Below are positions 37,419 through 45,479 of a stretch of 64,000 nt of DNA, in pieces (positions within the stretch are counted from its first letter, which is position 1; the number at the start of each line of letters is the position of its first letter). The position numbers and the translations under genes were made by a program. The notes beneath the pieces are model-generated. The model did not search any database, was not told where the DNA came from, and was given only the letters and a program-made list of their open reading frames with translations. The stretch lies in the NCBI GenBank assembly GCA_001596135.1, contig CP014773.1:4774001-4838000 (forward strand). The letters run 5' to 3'. This stretch comes from Mucilaginibacter sp. PAMC 26640 (GTDB taxonomy: Bacteria; Bacteroidota; Bacteroidia; Sphingobacteriales; Sphingobacteriaceae).

Positions 37419-37594
37419 ATTACCTTTGTGATCAGTAGACGTTAAAACAATTAATAAAACTCATGTTCATATGTAAATTAGCTATCAACTAGAAAAATCG
37501 ATAAAACTAAATCAAGCTAGATAAAAATTAATCGACAACAAAAGCGACAACGAATATTATTTTACTTTACATTTGCATTGTCAAACATTACTCC

Positions 37595-38920
37595 ATGGCA
37601 ATCAAAGACATCAAACCCGTAAAAGTTAATTTTAATCTGCGTGACCAGCTTACTAAAGATAAGGACACCGCTATTCACTGTGTTATTCGATATAATAATT
37701 TAAAGGTCGTAATATCCAGTGTAGAAAGTATCAAACCAAAATTTTGGGATGTTGAAAAACAACGCGCTAAGGCATCCAGACAATTTGTTGAGTACCCTGA
37801 ATTAAACCAGCGGTTAGATGATATAGAATCTATTATTAAATCAGTCTACCGCAATCATATTTCGGAAACAAAAACCTATCCATCTACAGAGCTCTTAAAG
37901 AGCAAAGTCAAATTGGAATTGTCGGATAAAACGAAGATTGACAAAACCATAAAGATCACGCTGTTCGGTTTTATCGAGCAATTGATTGAAGACACAAAGT
38001 CCGGTAAGCGAACAAATCCAAAGTCAAAGCAACGTTTTGCTGCAGATTCACACAAAGCCTATCAAAATACATTAAGAGCATTGGAGCGTTTTGAAAAGCA
38101 TACTAAATGTAAAGTGAATTTTGAAGAGATTAACATGGACTTCTACAATGATTTTAAAGACTACATGTTCGAAATTGAAAAAGTCTCAAATAATTATTTC
38201 GGGCTACACATTAAAAATATCAAACTGTTCTTAAACGAGGCATTTGAACGAGGCCTCCATACTAACCAGAAACATAATCATAAGCGTTTTCTTAGACTAC
38301 AAAATGACACTGACAATATTTATTTGAATGCCGCACAATTGGAGATTATAATGAATCTTGACCTCACTAAAAATACGCGATTAGATCGCGTTAGAGACCT
38401 TTTTTTAGTTGGATGCTGGACAGGCCTCCGCTTTTCGGATTTCAACGCCATAGGGCCTAAAAACATCTCAGGTGAGTTCATTGAGATAGAAACCCAGAAG
38501 ACAGGGGAGCAGGTAGTAATTCCAATTCATAATGTAATAAAAAGTATCATGAAAAAGTACTCTGGGCTTACAAAAAATTCCTTACCGCCGTCAATCTCAA
38601 ATGTTAACATGAATAAGTATTTAAAAGAGTTAGCAAAGGAAGCTGGATTTGATGGAATAGAGCAAATAAGATCATACAAAGGTGGAAGTGTGGTTGTTGG
38701 AAATTTACCGATTTACAAACTTGTTTCTACTCATACTGCCAGGAGATCTTTTGCTACTAATATGTATTTAATGAATGTCCCAAGTATAACGATCATGGCG
38801 ATAACAGGACACCGTACAGAAAAAGCTTTTTTGAAGTATATAAAAATTACACCAAAAGAGCACGCAGTTGGTTTAAAAGAAATTTGGGCAAGGCAAGCTA
38901 TGAAAGCTTTAGCAAATTAA
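37595..38920 (+). CDS. Tyrosine site-specific integrase
   Basis: The 441-residue recombinase has an N-terminal arm-binding domain (about 10-95), a SAM-like core-binding domain (about 120-230) and a catalytic domain. The catalytic residues are visible as Arg in WTGLRFSDF, HTARRSF (His-x-x-Arg) and GHRTEKAFLKYI (His ... Tyr nucleophile near the C-terminus). The architecture is that of Bacteroidota element integrases (phage_int_SAM_5 type). It points away from the tRNA remnant and should catalyse integration and excision of the island. Confidence 0.93.
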   Translation: MAIKDIKPVKVNFNLRDQLTKDKDTAIHCVIRYNNLKVVISSVESIKPKFWDVEKQRAKASRQFVEYPELNQRLDDIESIIKSVYRNHISETKTYPSTELLKSKVKLELSDKTKIDKTIKITLFGFIEQLIEDTKSGKRTNPKSKQRFAADSHKAYQNTLRALERFEKHTKCKVNFEEINMDFYNDFKDYMFEIEKVSNNYFGLHIKNIKLFLNEAFERGLHTNQKHNHKRFLRLQNDTDNIYLNAAQLEIIMNLDLTKNTRLDRVRDLFLVGCWTGLRFSDFNAIGPKNISGEFIEIETQKTGEQVVIPIHNVIKSIMKKYSGLTKNSLPPSISNVNMNKYLKELAKEAGFDGIEQIRSYKGGSVVVGNLPIYKLVSTHTARRSFATNMYLMNVPSITIMAITGHRTEKAFLKYIKITPKEHAVGLKEIWARQAMKALAN

Positions 38921-39125
38921 TGGAAGTTATTAGTGGTTGTATGAAGGCTTTATTCAACGACAATGAGTATCGTGCTGCATTCTTATGTAAGACTCGAATA
39001 AGTGCCTTAGCGCGAAAAATTCAGGCGAAATGCTTCCCAAGTACAGTAAAGGGCTACTCTTCACGGCGTACGATTCAAATAAAATTTTTAACGCTAAATT
39101 TACATTAGGCAGCTATTTTTGCACT

Positions 39126-39906
39126 ATGAAAAAAAGTGTGTACACCGGATTATTTATTGCAATATCTGCCGCCCTGATTTCCTGGGGAGGGGTGGGTCAC
39201 AAACCTATTGGCACTATTTCAGAAAACCATTTGACACCACAAGCGAAAGCAGGTATCCGCAACTTCATTGGTGATACCGCTATCGCAGCTATCGCTTCCT
39301 AGGCTGACCAGGCACGTTCGACACCCGCCTATAAATATACCGGGCCTCGGCATTACCTGGAATTCACCCTTGGCATGAATTACCAGGATTTCACCGCTCA
39401 TGTGATCACCCTCGATAGCACTAATGTTTACGGGGCTATCCTGAAATGTGAGCGGGACATCAAAAGCCCTACAACCACTACCGCGCAAAAAGCCATTGCG
39501 CTTAAATTTCTCGTTCATTTTATCAGCGATTGCCACCAGCCCATGCATTTAAGCAAAGCCAGCGACAGAGGTGCTAATGACTTTCAGATCCAGTTCAACG
39601 GCAATGGCTCCAATTTGCACGGCCTTTGGGACAGCAGCCTCATCAATAAAGAAGGTAAGACCTTTGACCAAATGGCAACAGACTATGATATTGCCACACC
39701 CGCACAAATCAAACAATGGCAAAGTGATAGCCCGATGAAATGGGTTTCGAAAGTCACCAGATAGCCAGCAAGATATATGACGATATGGACCGAAATGGCA
39801 GAAAACCTGATGAAGCCTATTACCAAGCGAAGATCCCGGTAGTCCAGCAGCGTATAGAAATGGCCGGTATCCGCCTAGCAGGCACCCATAATGAACTGTT
39901 TAAATA
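39126..39906 (+). pseudogene. S1/P1 nuclease, broken by a stop and a frameshift
   Basis: The signal peptide (SVYTGLFIAISAALISWG) is followed by the mature start WGGVGHKPIG, then an in-frame TAG at 39300-39302 where Trp is expected before ADQAR. The frame continues with HYLEFTLG, KFLVHFISDCHQPMHL (zinc ligands) and GSNLHGLWDSSLI. Near 39745 one T is missing; the frame then shifts to FESHQIASKIYDDM and ends with IRLAGTHNELFK. Two independent lesions make it a clear pseudogene of a secreted single-strand nuclease. Confidence 0.85.
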
Positions 39907-40010
39907 CTCCAAGGTCTTCTTCGCTTCCATTGATACTAATCGAATAGTATTATTTATTTCAACCTTAAAAACAATGCTCATTCGCCAATTGTCTTTAAAT
40001 TATGTGTATA

Positions 40011-40661
40011 TATAATGCCGAAGAATTTGCCCGTTGGACAGTACAAGTAGAAAATTCACCCGGCTTCAAATTCTGTCCCAAATTTCCGCAGATAATAACC
40101 CATATTAGAAGGTTAGCCAATGCGGAACAACAAACTGTTTAATTTTATCAAAGTTTAAGCGGATTTGGCAATCATCTTGGACCTTTGTTGCTGCAGCTTG
40201 GAGATAACTTCTCCCCTAAAAGCTATCCTCAATTAATAGCATTTCTTGAATCCTTAGATCCAGAAATAAAAGTTAGCCTGGAGGCTCGAAATAAAAACTG
40301 GTTTAACGACATTAATTATCGTAGAGCATTATTTAACCTTTTATCTGAACACAATGTTAGTACAGTAATTTCTGACACATCGGGTAGATGAGATTGCGTA
40401 CACATGGAATTGACCACAACCGATGCTTTTATTCGTTTTGTAGGCAATAACCTCGATGACAGCGATTATAAAAGAATGGATGACTGGGTAGATCGAATAA
40501 AGGGTTGGAAAAATCAGGGTTTGAAATCAGTCTGGTTCTTTATGCATCAAAACGATGAAAGACATGTCCCACAGGCGTGTGTTTATTTCATTAATCAACT
40601 CAATGCCAAACTTGGAACTTCAATAAAACCACCAATAATTTTAAACACTGAACTTTTCTAA
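40011..40661 (+). pseudogene. DUF72 (YecE-like) protein, 5'-truncated and frameshifted
   Basis: A frame from about 40011 reads EEFARWTVQVENSPGFKFC, then stops after LANAEQQTV near 40140. It resumes in another frame with GFGNHLGPLLLQLGDNFSP and reaches a stop at 40389-40391 after TVISDTSGR. A last piece continues with ELTTTDAFIRFVGNNL and GLKSVWFFMHQNDERHVPQ. The order is that of DUF72 proteins, a TIM-barrel family of unknown function. The usual N-terminal YVGTSG start is missing. It lies 2 bp before the SRAP gene remnant. Confidence 0.78.
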
Positions 40662-40663
40662 CC

Positions 40664-41371
40664 ATGTGCGCACGATTTACATTAGCAGCTTCAGACAAAG
40701 AAATTATGCAAGCTTATGCCCTCGGTAAATTATCTGCAGAGTATAGTCAGAACTGGAACATCGCAATTACCGATGAGACTGTGGTTATTACCGCGGACGA
40801 ACCCGATTATGGCCAGCTTATGCACTTTGGTATAGTGCCTCATTATTCGACTACCGACAAGATGGATTATGATTCATTTAATTCAAGAGATGATAGTTTG
40901 TTGAAAAGTAGCTTATGGAAGCCATTGGTGACAAATCACAAAACATGCTTGGTTCTTACAACTGGGTTTTATGAATGGAAGCGCATTCCGGAAGGTAAGA
41001 AGATTATTAAAGAGCCTTATCGATTTACAGTTAAAGATCGCCCGCTGTTTGCATTTGCCGGCCTATGGTCCCAATGGGTAAACCCGGTAGACAAATCATG
41101 AATCCGTACCTTCTCTATAATAACTACGCAGTCAACCGATCTGGTTAGCGAAATTCATGAAAAGAAGCGCATGCCGGTAATTTTATCTAAAGAAAACGAG
41201 TTAGCCTGGCTATCAAAGGATATCTCGTCTGCAGATATGCTTAGCTTATGCCAGCCATTCCCTGATGATCTTATGGATAGATACCAGGTTTCGAGCCGGA
41301 TCAATTCGACAAATAGAAAGGACAAGCCGAATAATGATGAGGGGTTGGTGTTGGAGGAGAATAGTAAGTAA
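40664..41371 (+). pseudogene. SRAP/YedK (HMCES-like) peptidase with premature TGA
   Basis: The frame starts MCARFTLAAS, keeping the catalytic Cys2 that crosslinks to abasic sites. It continues MHFGIVPHYS, FNSRDDSL and LTTGFYEWKR, all typical of SOS-response-associated peptidases. TGA at 41099-41101 interrupts it, but the same frame continues with IRTFSIITTQSTDLV and IHEKKRMPVIL, including the conserved His. A single nonsense mutation is the simplest reading. No recoding signal is seen. Confidence 0.82.
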
Positions 41372-41426
41372 AAAGGTATTAAGCCCTTTTTATTTGTAAA
41401 TATATCTCTATTTACATTTTTTTTGT

Positions 41427-41454
41427 TATATTTGAAAAGGTAATTATACCTTTT
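41427..41454. promoter_or_regulatory. -7 element and palindromic operator of the XRE-ImmA gene
   Basis: TATATTTG (41427-41434) matches the Bacteroidota -7 consensus. It abuts AAAAGGTA-ATTA-TACCTTTT (41435-41454), a perfect 8-bp inverted repeat that ends 6 bp before the ATG of the XRE-ImmA gene. A second, weaker copy with AAAAGG/CCTTTT arms lies at about 41371-41390. This is the expected layout for autorepression by the encoded helix-turn-helix protein. Confidence 0.55.
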
Positions 41455-41460
41455 TATTGT

Positions 41461-42678
41461 ATGGACAAGCGAGATTTTGCGGATAGTGTGTTAGATGATT
41501 TGTTTAGACCTGCAGCCTTTAAGATCAATATTTCTTTGAGTGAGTTGTTTGACAAACGAATTCAAGAACTTGACATCACTAAAACTGCTTCCTTAGAAGT
41601 GATGAAAATTGAACGGTTAAGCTTAAATGGTATTCTGGAAGGAACCCAAAGGAGAACTGACTTTTTAAACCTTGCTAAGCTATCTCGTTTTTTAAGAGTG
41701 AATAAAGAAGAAGTTGTTCGATTATATATAGATGCACTTCAAAAAAACTTTCCAGAAATCGCAGAGCTTTCAACCAGCTCAATTGAATTTATAAAACTAA
41801 ACTTTGATTTAGCTGCACTTAGAAGCGCTGGAGTTATAGATTCTATTAGTGACTTTCAAAGTATAGAACAGTCTTTAACTAATCACTTTGGGCTTAAGTC
41901 CATATTTGATTTCCGTGTATCAGATGTTAGACCCGCGTTTAGTGCAGCAAAAGGTGAGGTGAAAAATAGAGGTTCACGTATATTTTGGCTTGAAAGTGCA
42001 ATTGATAAATGTAAACTTATAAATAACCCTTACGACTACGATAGAAAGGGACTAATCGACTATTTTTCGCAAATTAGATGGCATTCTCTTAATGTTGAGG
42101 AAGGACTAATTAGTATTATTAAAGATCTCTTTAAATTAGGGATTACGGTTATTTATCAGCCCACTATGGCTGACCTGAAACTTAAGGGAGCCACTTTCTC
42201 TGTTAACAACAAACCCTGCGTCGTAATATCTAACTATAGAGGATTTTATACAACATTGTGGTTCACCCTCTTACACGAACTTTTTCATGTAATTTTTGAT
42301 TGGGAAGAAATAGTTGTGGGCCAATATCACTTATCTGAGGAAAAGCCAGATAGTCTTACAGTTAGGGAAAAAGAAATTGAAGCTGACTATTTTGCTCGGG
42401 AATACCTTCTTCCAAAGTCAAAATACGAGGTCATTAGGCCTCACATTATAGATCCTGATTATGTTGAGAAGTTTGCGAGAGATCATCATTTTCACCATAG
42501 CTTTATATACACCTTTTATGCGCTTGATCGCGGTGAGTCTAATAGATCAGCATGGGCTAAGGCGAATAAAATGAATCCAAATTTCGAACCATTGCTTTGT
42601 CAAATAGGTAGCGATTGGAAACAAAAACTGAGCAATATTGAATGGATAACAAGTAAAAGAGATATCTTATATAACTGA
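41461..42678 (+). CDS. XRE-like regulator with ImmA/IrrE metallopeptidase domain
   Basis: The protein has 405 residues. The first ~95 form a helix-turn-helix-like segment (TASLEVMKIERLSLNGILEG, FLRVNKEEVVRLYI), followed by a linker. An IrrE-type zinc peptidase domain begins near residue 220. The zinc motif LLHELFHVIFDW (near 270-281) and the third ligand region REKEIEADYFAREYLLP are intact. Such proteins sense a signal and cleave a repressor or partner. The following gene starts 2 bp later, so the two form a pair. Function in the island could be regulation of excision, defence or stress response. Confidence 0.82.
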   Translation: MDKRDFADSVLDDLFRPAAFKINISLSELFDKRIQELDITKTASLEVMKIERLSLNGILEGTQRRTDFLNLAKLSRFLRVNKEEVVRLYIDALQKNFPEIAELSTSSIEFIKLNFDLAALRSAGVIDSISDFQSIEQSLTNHFGLKSIFDFRVSDVRPAFSAAKGEVKNRGSRIFWLESAIDKCKLINNPYDYDRKGLIDYFSQIRWHSLNVEEGLISIIKDLFKLGITVIYQPTMADLKLKGATFSVNNKPCVVISNYRGFYTTLWFTLLHELFHVIFDWEEIVVGQYHLSEEKPDSLTVREKEIEADYFAREYLLPKSKYEVIRPHIIDPDYVEKFARDHHFHHSFIYTFYALDRGESNRSAWAKANKMNPNFEPLLCQIGSDWKQKLSNIEWITSKRDILYN

Positions 42679-42680
42679 TT

Positions 42681-43271
42681 ATGAAAGAAAAAAACAAAGC
42701 ACAATTAAATTTAGACGCACGAAAACAAAGAATAGAGGAATCGCGGCAAGATTTACAGCAATGGTTGCTTAAAGGTCCTGATGGCCGGATCTTAGACAAA
42801 GGTTCGGATAGAAGCTTAGATAGAGATAATTTAAAGCATCGTTTACTTGGAGGCGGCGAATTTTCAATTGCGGAAATTAAAAAGGTATTATCTGAAAATA
42901 TTCAGAATCACCCACCACAATTTGTGTCAGATTTTTACATTGAGATTTTTAGGCTTTTACGATTAGACGGAAATCCACGAGATTTTATTAAACCAAAAGA
43001 AGTGGCTGATTTTACTAATCAAGTTATTTATAGCCGATTTAATAAAGAAGTTCTACCTACTATACAAGCTATGAATAAATATGTTGGTTACTGCATTAGG
43101 CTTAATAAAAATTACCAATATTTAAACAATGAAGGGGTAAAACAACTACGTGTTTATATAGATCAAGCTATAGAAACCATGAAGGAATCTACGACCCATT
43201 ATCAGTTTAGACAAAGCATGTTTAAGAAATATAATTTACCTTACCAAGTTGACCTATTTCCTAATATTTAA
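42681..43271 (+). CDS. Partner of XRE-ImmA, weakly P63C-like
   Basis: This 196-residue protein begins 2 bp after the XRE-ImmA gene. The middle part, FVSDFYIEIFRLL followed by PKEVADFTNQVIYSRFNKEVL, resembles the P63C domain found in phage-type and island proteins (FYxxIxRL ... TNxxVYxRLxxxVL). The N-terminal 60 residues are highly charged. No catalytic motif was seen. It may be the substrate or effector governed by the peptidase; that is inference from pairing only. Confidence 0.5.
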   Translation: MKEKNKAQLNLDARKQRIEESRQDLQQWLLKGPDGRILDKGSDRSLDRDNLKHRLLGGGEFSIAEIKKVLSENIQNHPPQFVSDFYIEIFRLLRLDGNPRDFIKPKEVADFTNQVIYSRFNKEVLPTIQAMNKYVGYCIRLNKNYQYLNNEGVKQLRVYIDQAIETMKESTTHYQFRQSMFKKYNLPYQVDLFPNI

Positions 43272-43280
43272 TAACTTAAT

Positions 43281-44558
43281 TCATAGTAACAAACCTTTAA
43301 CTACTAATACGTCTTCCAAATTTGTTGTAAACTTCTTGCTTAAATACCCCTGACGCATCCGCCAGGGCTGATCATAACCCATTGCTGCAAAACGAACTGT
43401 ATCTTTTCCCATGAGGTGGTTCATTTTGTCCGCGATCTTGGTCACATTCAACATTTTCGCCCGTTTATCCATATCTTCCAGCAGATACATCTGCCTGGCG
43501 CTTTCAGGTGTGAACTTCGTTAGAAATATGCCGACCTTCTGATAAGGATAACCCGGGCGGTATATCCTTTTTAAGCACTGCACAGCGTACTTCAATAGCT
43601 CCTGGGTAATGTTCGTAGGAATTGCAAGATCCATGGTGTGAGCCGCGCTTTTAAGTTTGTGAACCACCTCGAACTGGCTTGTGTGTAAGAATACCTGCAG
43701 CTGGCCACATAGTGATCCTTGGGCCCGCAGCTTTGGGGCAGAGTTCTGAACGAAGGCACACAGCGCATCTTCAATAACCTGGTAGTCGTCGGTTTTTTGA
43801 CCAAAGCTTCGCCCGGTACAAATGCCTTTTTTATCCGGTGGCAGGTATTCCATACTCAATACTGATTTCCCATTCAGCTCATACCATGTGCGTAGCCCGG
43901 TTATTGTAAAGCGCTTATTGATGTACTCGTAATCGTTTATTGCAGCGAAGTCCTTAGCCTTATTGACACCAATCTTGATAAGCTTTGCCGCATTCTTAGG
44001 CCCGATTCCCCAAACATCCTCGATGGGCATATTTTCCATGGCAAAATCAGTTCGGCCCCGGTCATCCAATACACATACGCCGGTATTTTTGAAGTACTTC
44101 TTTGCGCAACGGTTCGCCACCTTGGCCAGTGTACGTGTCGGCGCTATGCCGATACACACCGGTATGCCTGTCTGCTGCAGAATCCTTTCCCGCAATAAAT
44201 TGGCCATGGCCTCCAGATCATGGGCATGAAACATTTTAAGGTCAACGAAGCTTTCATCGATGCTGTATATCTCCATCTCCGGCCACATTTCACAAACAAT
44301 GCCGGTGACCCTGCGCATCATATCCTGGTAGAGCGTATAATTTGATGAACGGAACCATAACTTACCTTCGTCAACAAGTTTTTCCAGTTCAAAATACGGA
44401 GTGCCCATTTTTACACCAAGATCTTTGGCTTCCTGACTGCGGGCAATCGCACATCCGTCGTTATTGCTAAGAACTACGCCGGCTTTACCGCGTAGCTCAG
44501 GCTGAAATACTCGTTCGCACGATACGTAGAAGTTGTTGCAATCGATTAACGCGTACAT
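43281..44558 (-). CDS. Y-family DNA polymerase, UmuC-like
   Basis: ATG 44558 (MYALIDCNNFYVSCERVF) gives 425 residues. A longer frame from 44627 lies inside the upstream gene. Catalytic carboxylates are visible in ALIDCNNFY (near residue 6) and YSIDESFVDL (near 100), followed by GIAPTRTLAKVANR and the little-finger domain. It is a translesion polymerase. It overlaps the UmuD-like gene by 62 bp, tighter than usual. The C-terminal tail (after 350) is typical of UmuC rather than DinB. The cluster is probably SOS- or stress-regulated. Confidence 0.9.
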   Translation of the reverse strand: MYALIDCNNFYVSCERVFQPELRGKAGVVLSNNDGCAIARSQEAKDLGVKMGTPYFELEKLVDEGKLWFRSSNYTLYQDMMRRVTGIVCEMWPEMEIYSIDESFVDLKMFHAHDLEAMANLLRERILQQTGIPVCIGIAPTRTLAKVANRCAKKYFKNTGVCVLDDRGRTDFAMENMPIEDVWGIGPKNAAKLIKIGVNKAKDFAAINDYEYINKRFTITGLRTWYELNGKSVLSMEYLPPDKKGICTGRSFGQKTDDYQVIEDALCAFVQNSAPKLRAQGSLCGQLQVFLHTSQFEVVHKLKSAAHTMDLAIPTNITQELLKYAVQCLKRIYRPGYPYQKVGIFLTKFTPESARQMYLLEDMDKRAKMLNVTKIADKMNHLMGKDTVRFAAMGYDQPWRMRQGYLSKKFTTNLEDVLVVKGLLL

Positions 44559-44988
44559 TGTTCTGTCTTCTTTGGTTGAGGACAGTATGCGGGATAACTC
44601 CTTCAATTGTAAAGCGATCGTATTCATTTACCAGGTGTGGGGCGTATTTTGGGTTATCGGGCATTAGGTATTTTCGTCCTTCGAATTCCATGTAACATGC
44701 CAGTACATACTCATCATTAAGTACTCCGATGATAATGTCGCCATTTACGGGTTTTAAGCTTTTGTCTACAACCAACAGATCTTCACTTTCGATACCCGAG
44801 TACTCTAGACAGTCACCATCAACTTTGATGTAGTAAACCGCATGCGGGTGGTTGCTGACATAAGTATCCAGGCTGATTCGTTCCTCCTCGTAGTCAGTAC
44901 CAGGGCTTTCAAATGCTGCATGAACCCAAAAGCCGGCAAGTGGTCGGCCGGGGTGTATCTCACCTTTTTTATACCGCTTAACTACCAT
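44497..44988 (-). CDS. UmuD-like protein lacking the Ser-Lys dyad
   Basis: The protein has 163 residues. The opening VVKRYKKGEIHPGRPLAGF and SPGTDYEEERISLDTY match UmuD proteins. In the peptidase fold the segment IKVDGDCLEYSGI has Cys where UmuD has the nucleophilic Ser (GDSM), and EYVLACY replaces the segment that carries the general-base Lys. RecA-stimulated self-cleavage is therefore unlikely. The last ~25 residues (after GVIPHTV) run into umuC and are unlike the family, perhaps an extended end. It still could bind and regulate the polymerase. Confidence 0.8.
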   Translation of the reverse strand: MVVKRYKKGEIHPGRPLAGFWVHAAFESPGTDYEEERISLDTYVSNHPHAVYYIKVDGDCLEYSGIESEDLLVVDKSLKPVNGDIIIGVLNDEYVLACYMEFEGRKYLMPDNPKYAPHLVNEYDRFTIEGVIPHTVLNQRRQNNVRVNRLQQLLRIVRTSISA

Positions 44989-45178
44989 GATTAAAAAGAA
45001 AGTTGATCGTCAGGTTAGTTGCCACCTTTATTGAGTATTGCTCAACACTAGAATTGCAATTACCGCTTACAAAATCCACTTTGCTTCCCAAAGCTTCTCC
45101 TAATGCAATAAATTCACCATCTGTCAGGCCGCTTTTTAGTTGGTGGTTAAGTTTTATGATTTCTGCTTTGCTTTCCAT
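44978..45178 (-). CDS. Small protein leading the umuDC-like operon
   Basis: The 66-residue soluble protein overlaps the UmuD-like gene by 11 bp and is first in the transcription unit. Its first half (ESKAEIIKLNHQLKSGLTDG) is helical and charged. No family is recognised. The stop/start overlap suggests translational coupling. Upstream lies the palindrome 45191-45207. Confidence 0.5.
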   Translation of the reverse strand: MESKAEIIKLNHQLKSGLTDGEFIALGEALGSKVDFVSGNCNSSVEQYSIKVATNLTINFLFNHGS

Positions 45179-45190
45179 AATGCAAAGTTA

Positions 45191-45207
45191 TGCTAAAATA
45201 ATTAGCA
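45191..45207. promoter_or_regulatory. Palindrome upstream of umuDC-like operon
   Basis: TGCTAA and TTAGCA are 6-bp inverted arms around AATAA, 12 bp before the operon's first ATG. A related element (TTTGCT ... AGCAAA) lies about 100 bp further upstream near 45292-45310. It is a candidate operator for a damage-responsive repressor; the repressor is unknown and no canonical LexA box was seen. Apart from these elements, 45179-45479 holds nothing recognised. Confidence 0.45.
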
Positions 45208-45479
45208 AAAACAAGGTGCTGTTCAGAAAGAACTAAACTTTTATTATATGCCAAAAGCGTAATGGTTAACTATTCCCTCGGTAGTCCTATTTTTGCTAAA
45301 TTCCAGCAAATGGCGGATGTATTATTGATCAGATCTGAAGTCATCCACCTTTCGACTTTGAATACCAACCGGACTTTGGCAACTTTTTAAAATGTTTGGC
45401 ATAATCATTCATCTAGTGAAAGTCAATTTGAGATAACTCTGATTTAACGCCTCTGTTTTATTAAGCAACTTTTATTCAA

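Noticed and set aside
41099..41101. In-frame TGA in the SRAP gene read as selenocysteine or programmed readthrough
   Set aside because: No SECIS-like element or selenocysteine machinery was seen, the position is not catalytic, and two neighbouring genes are also decayed.
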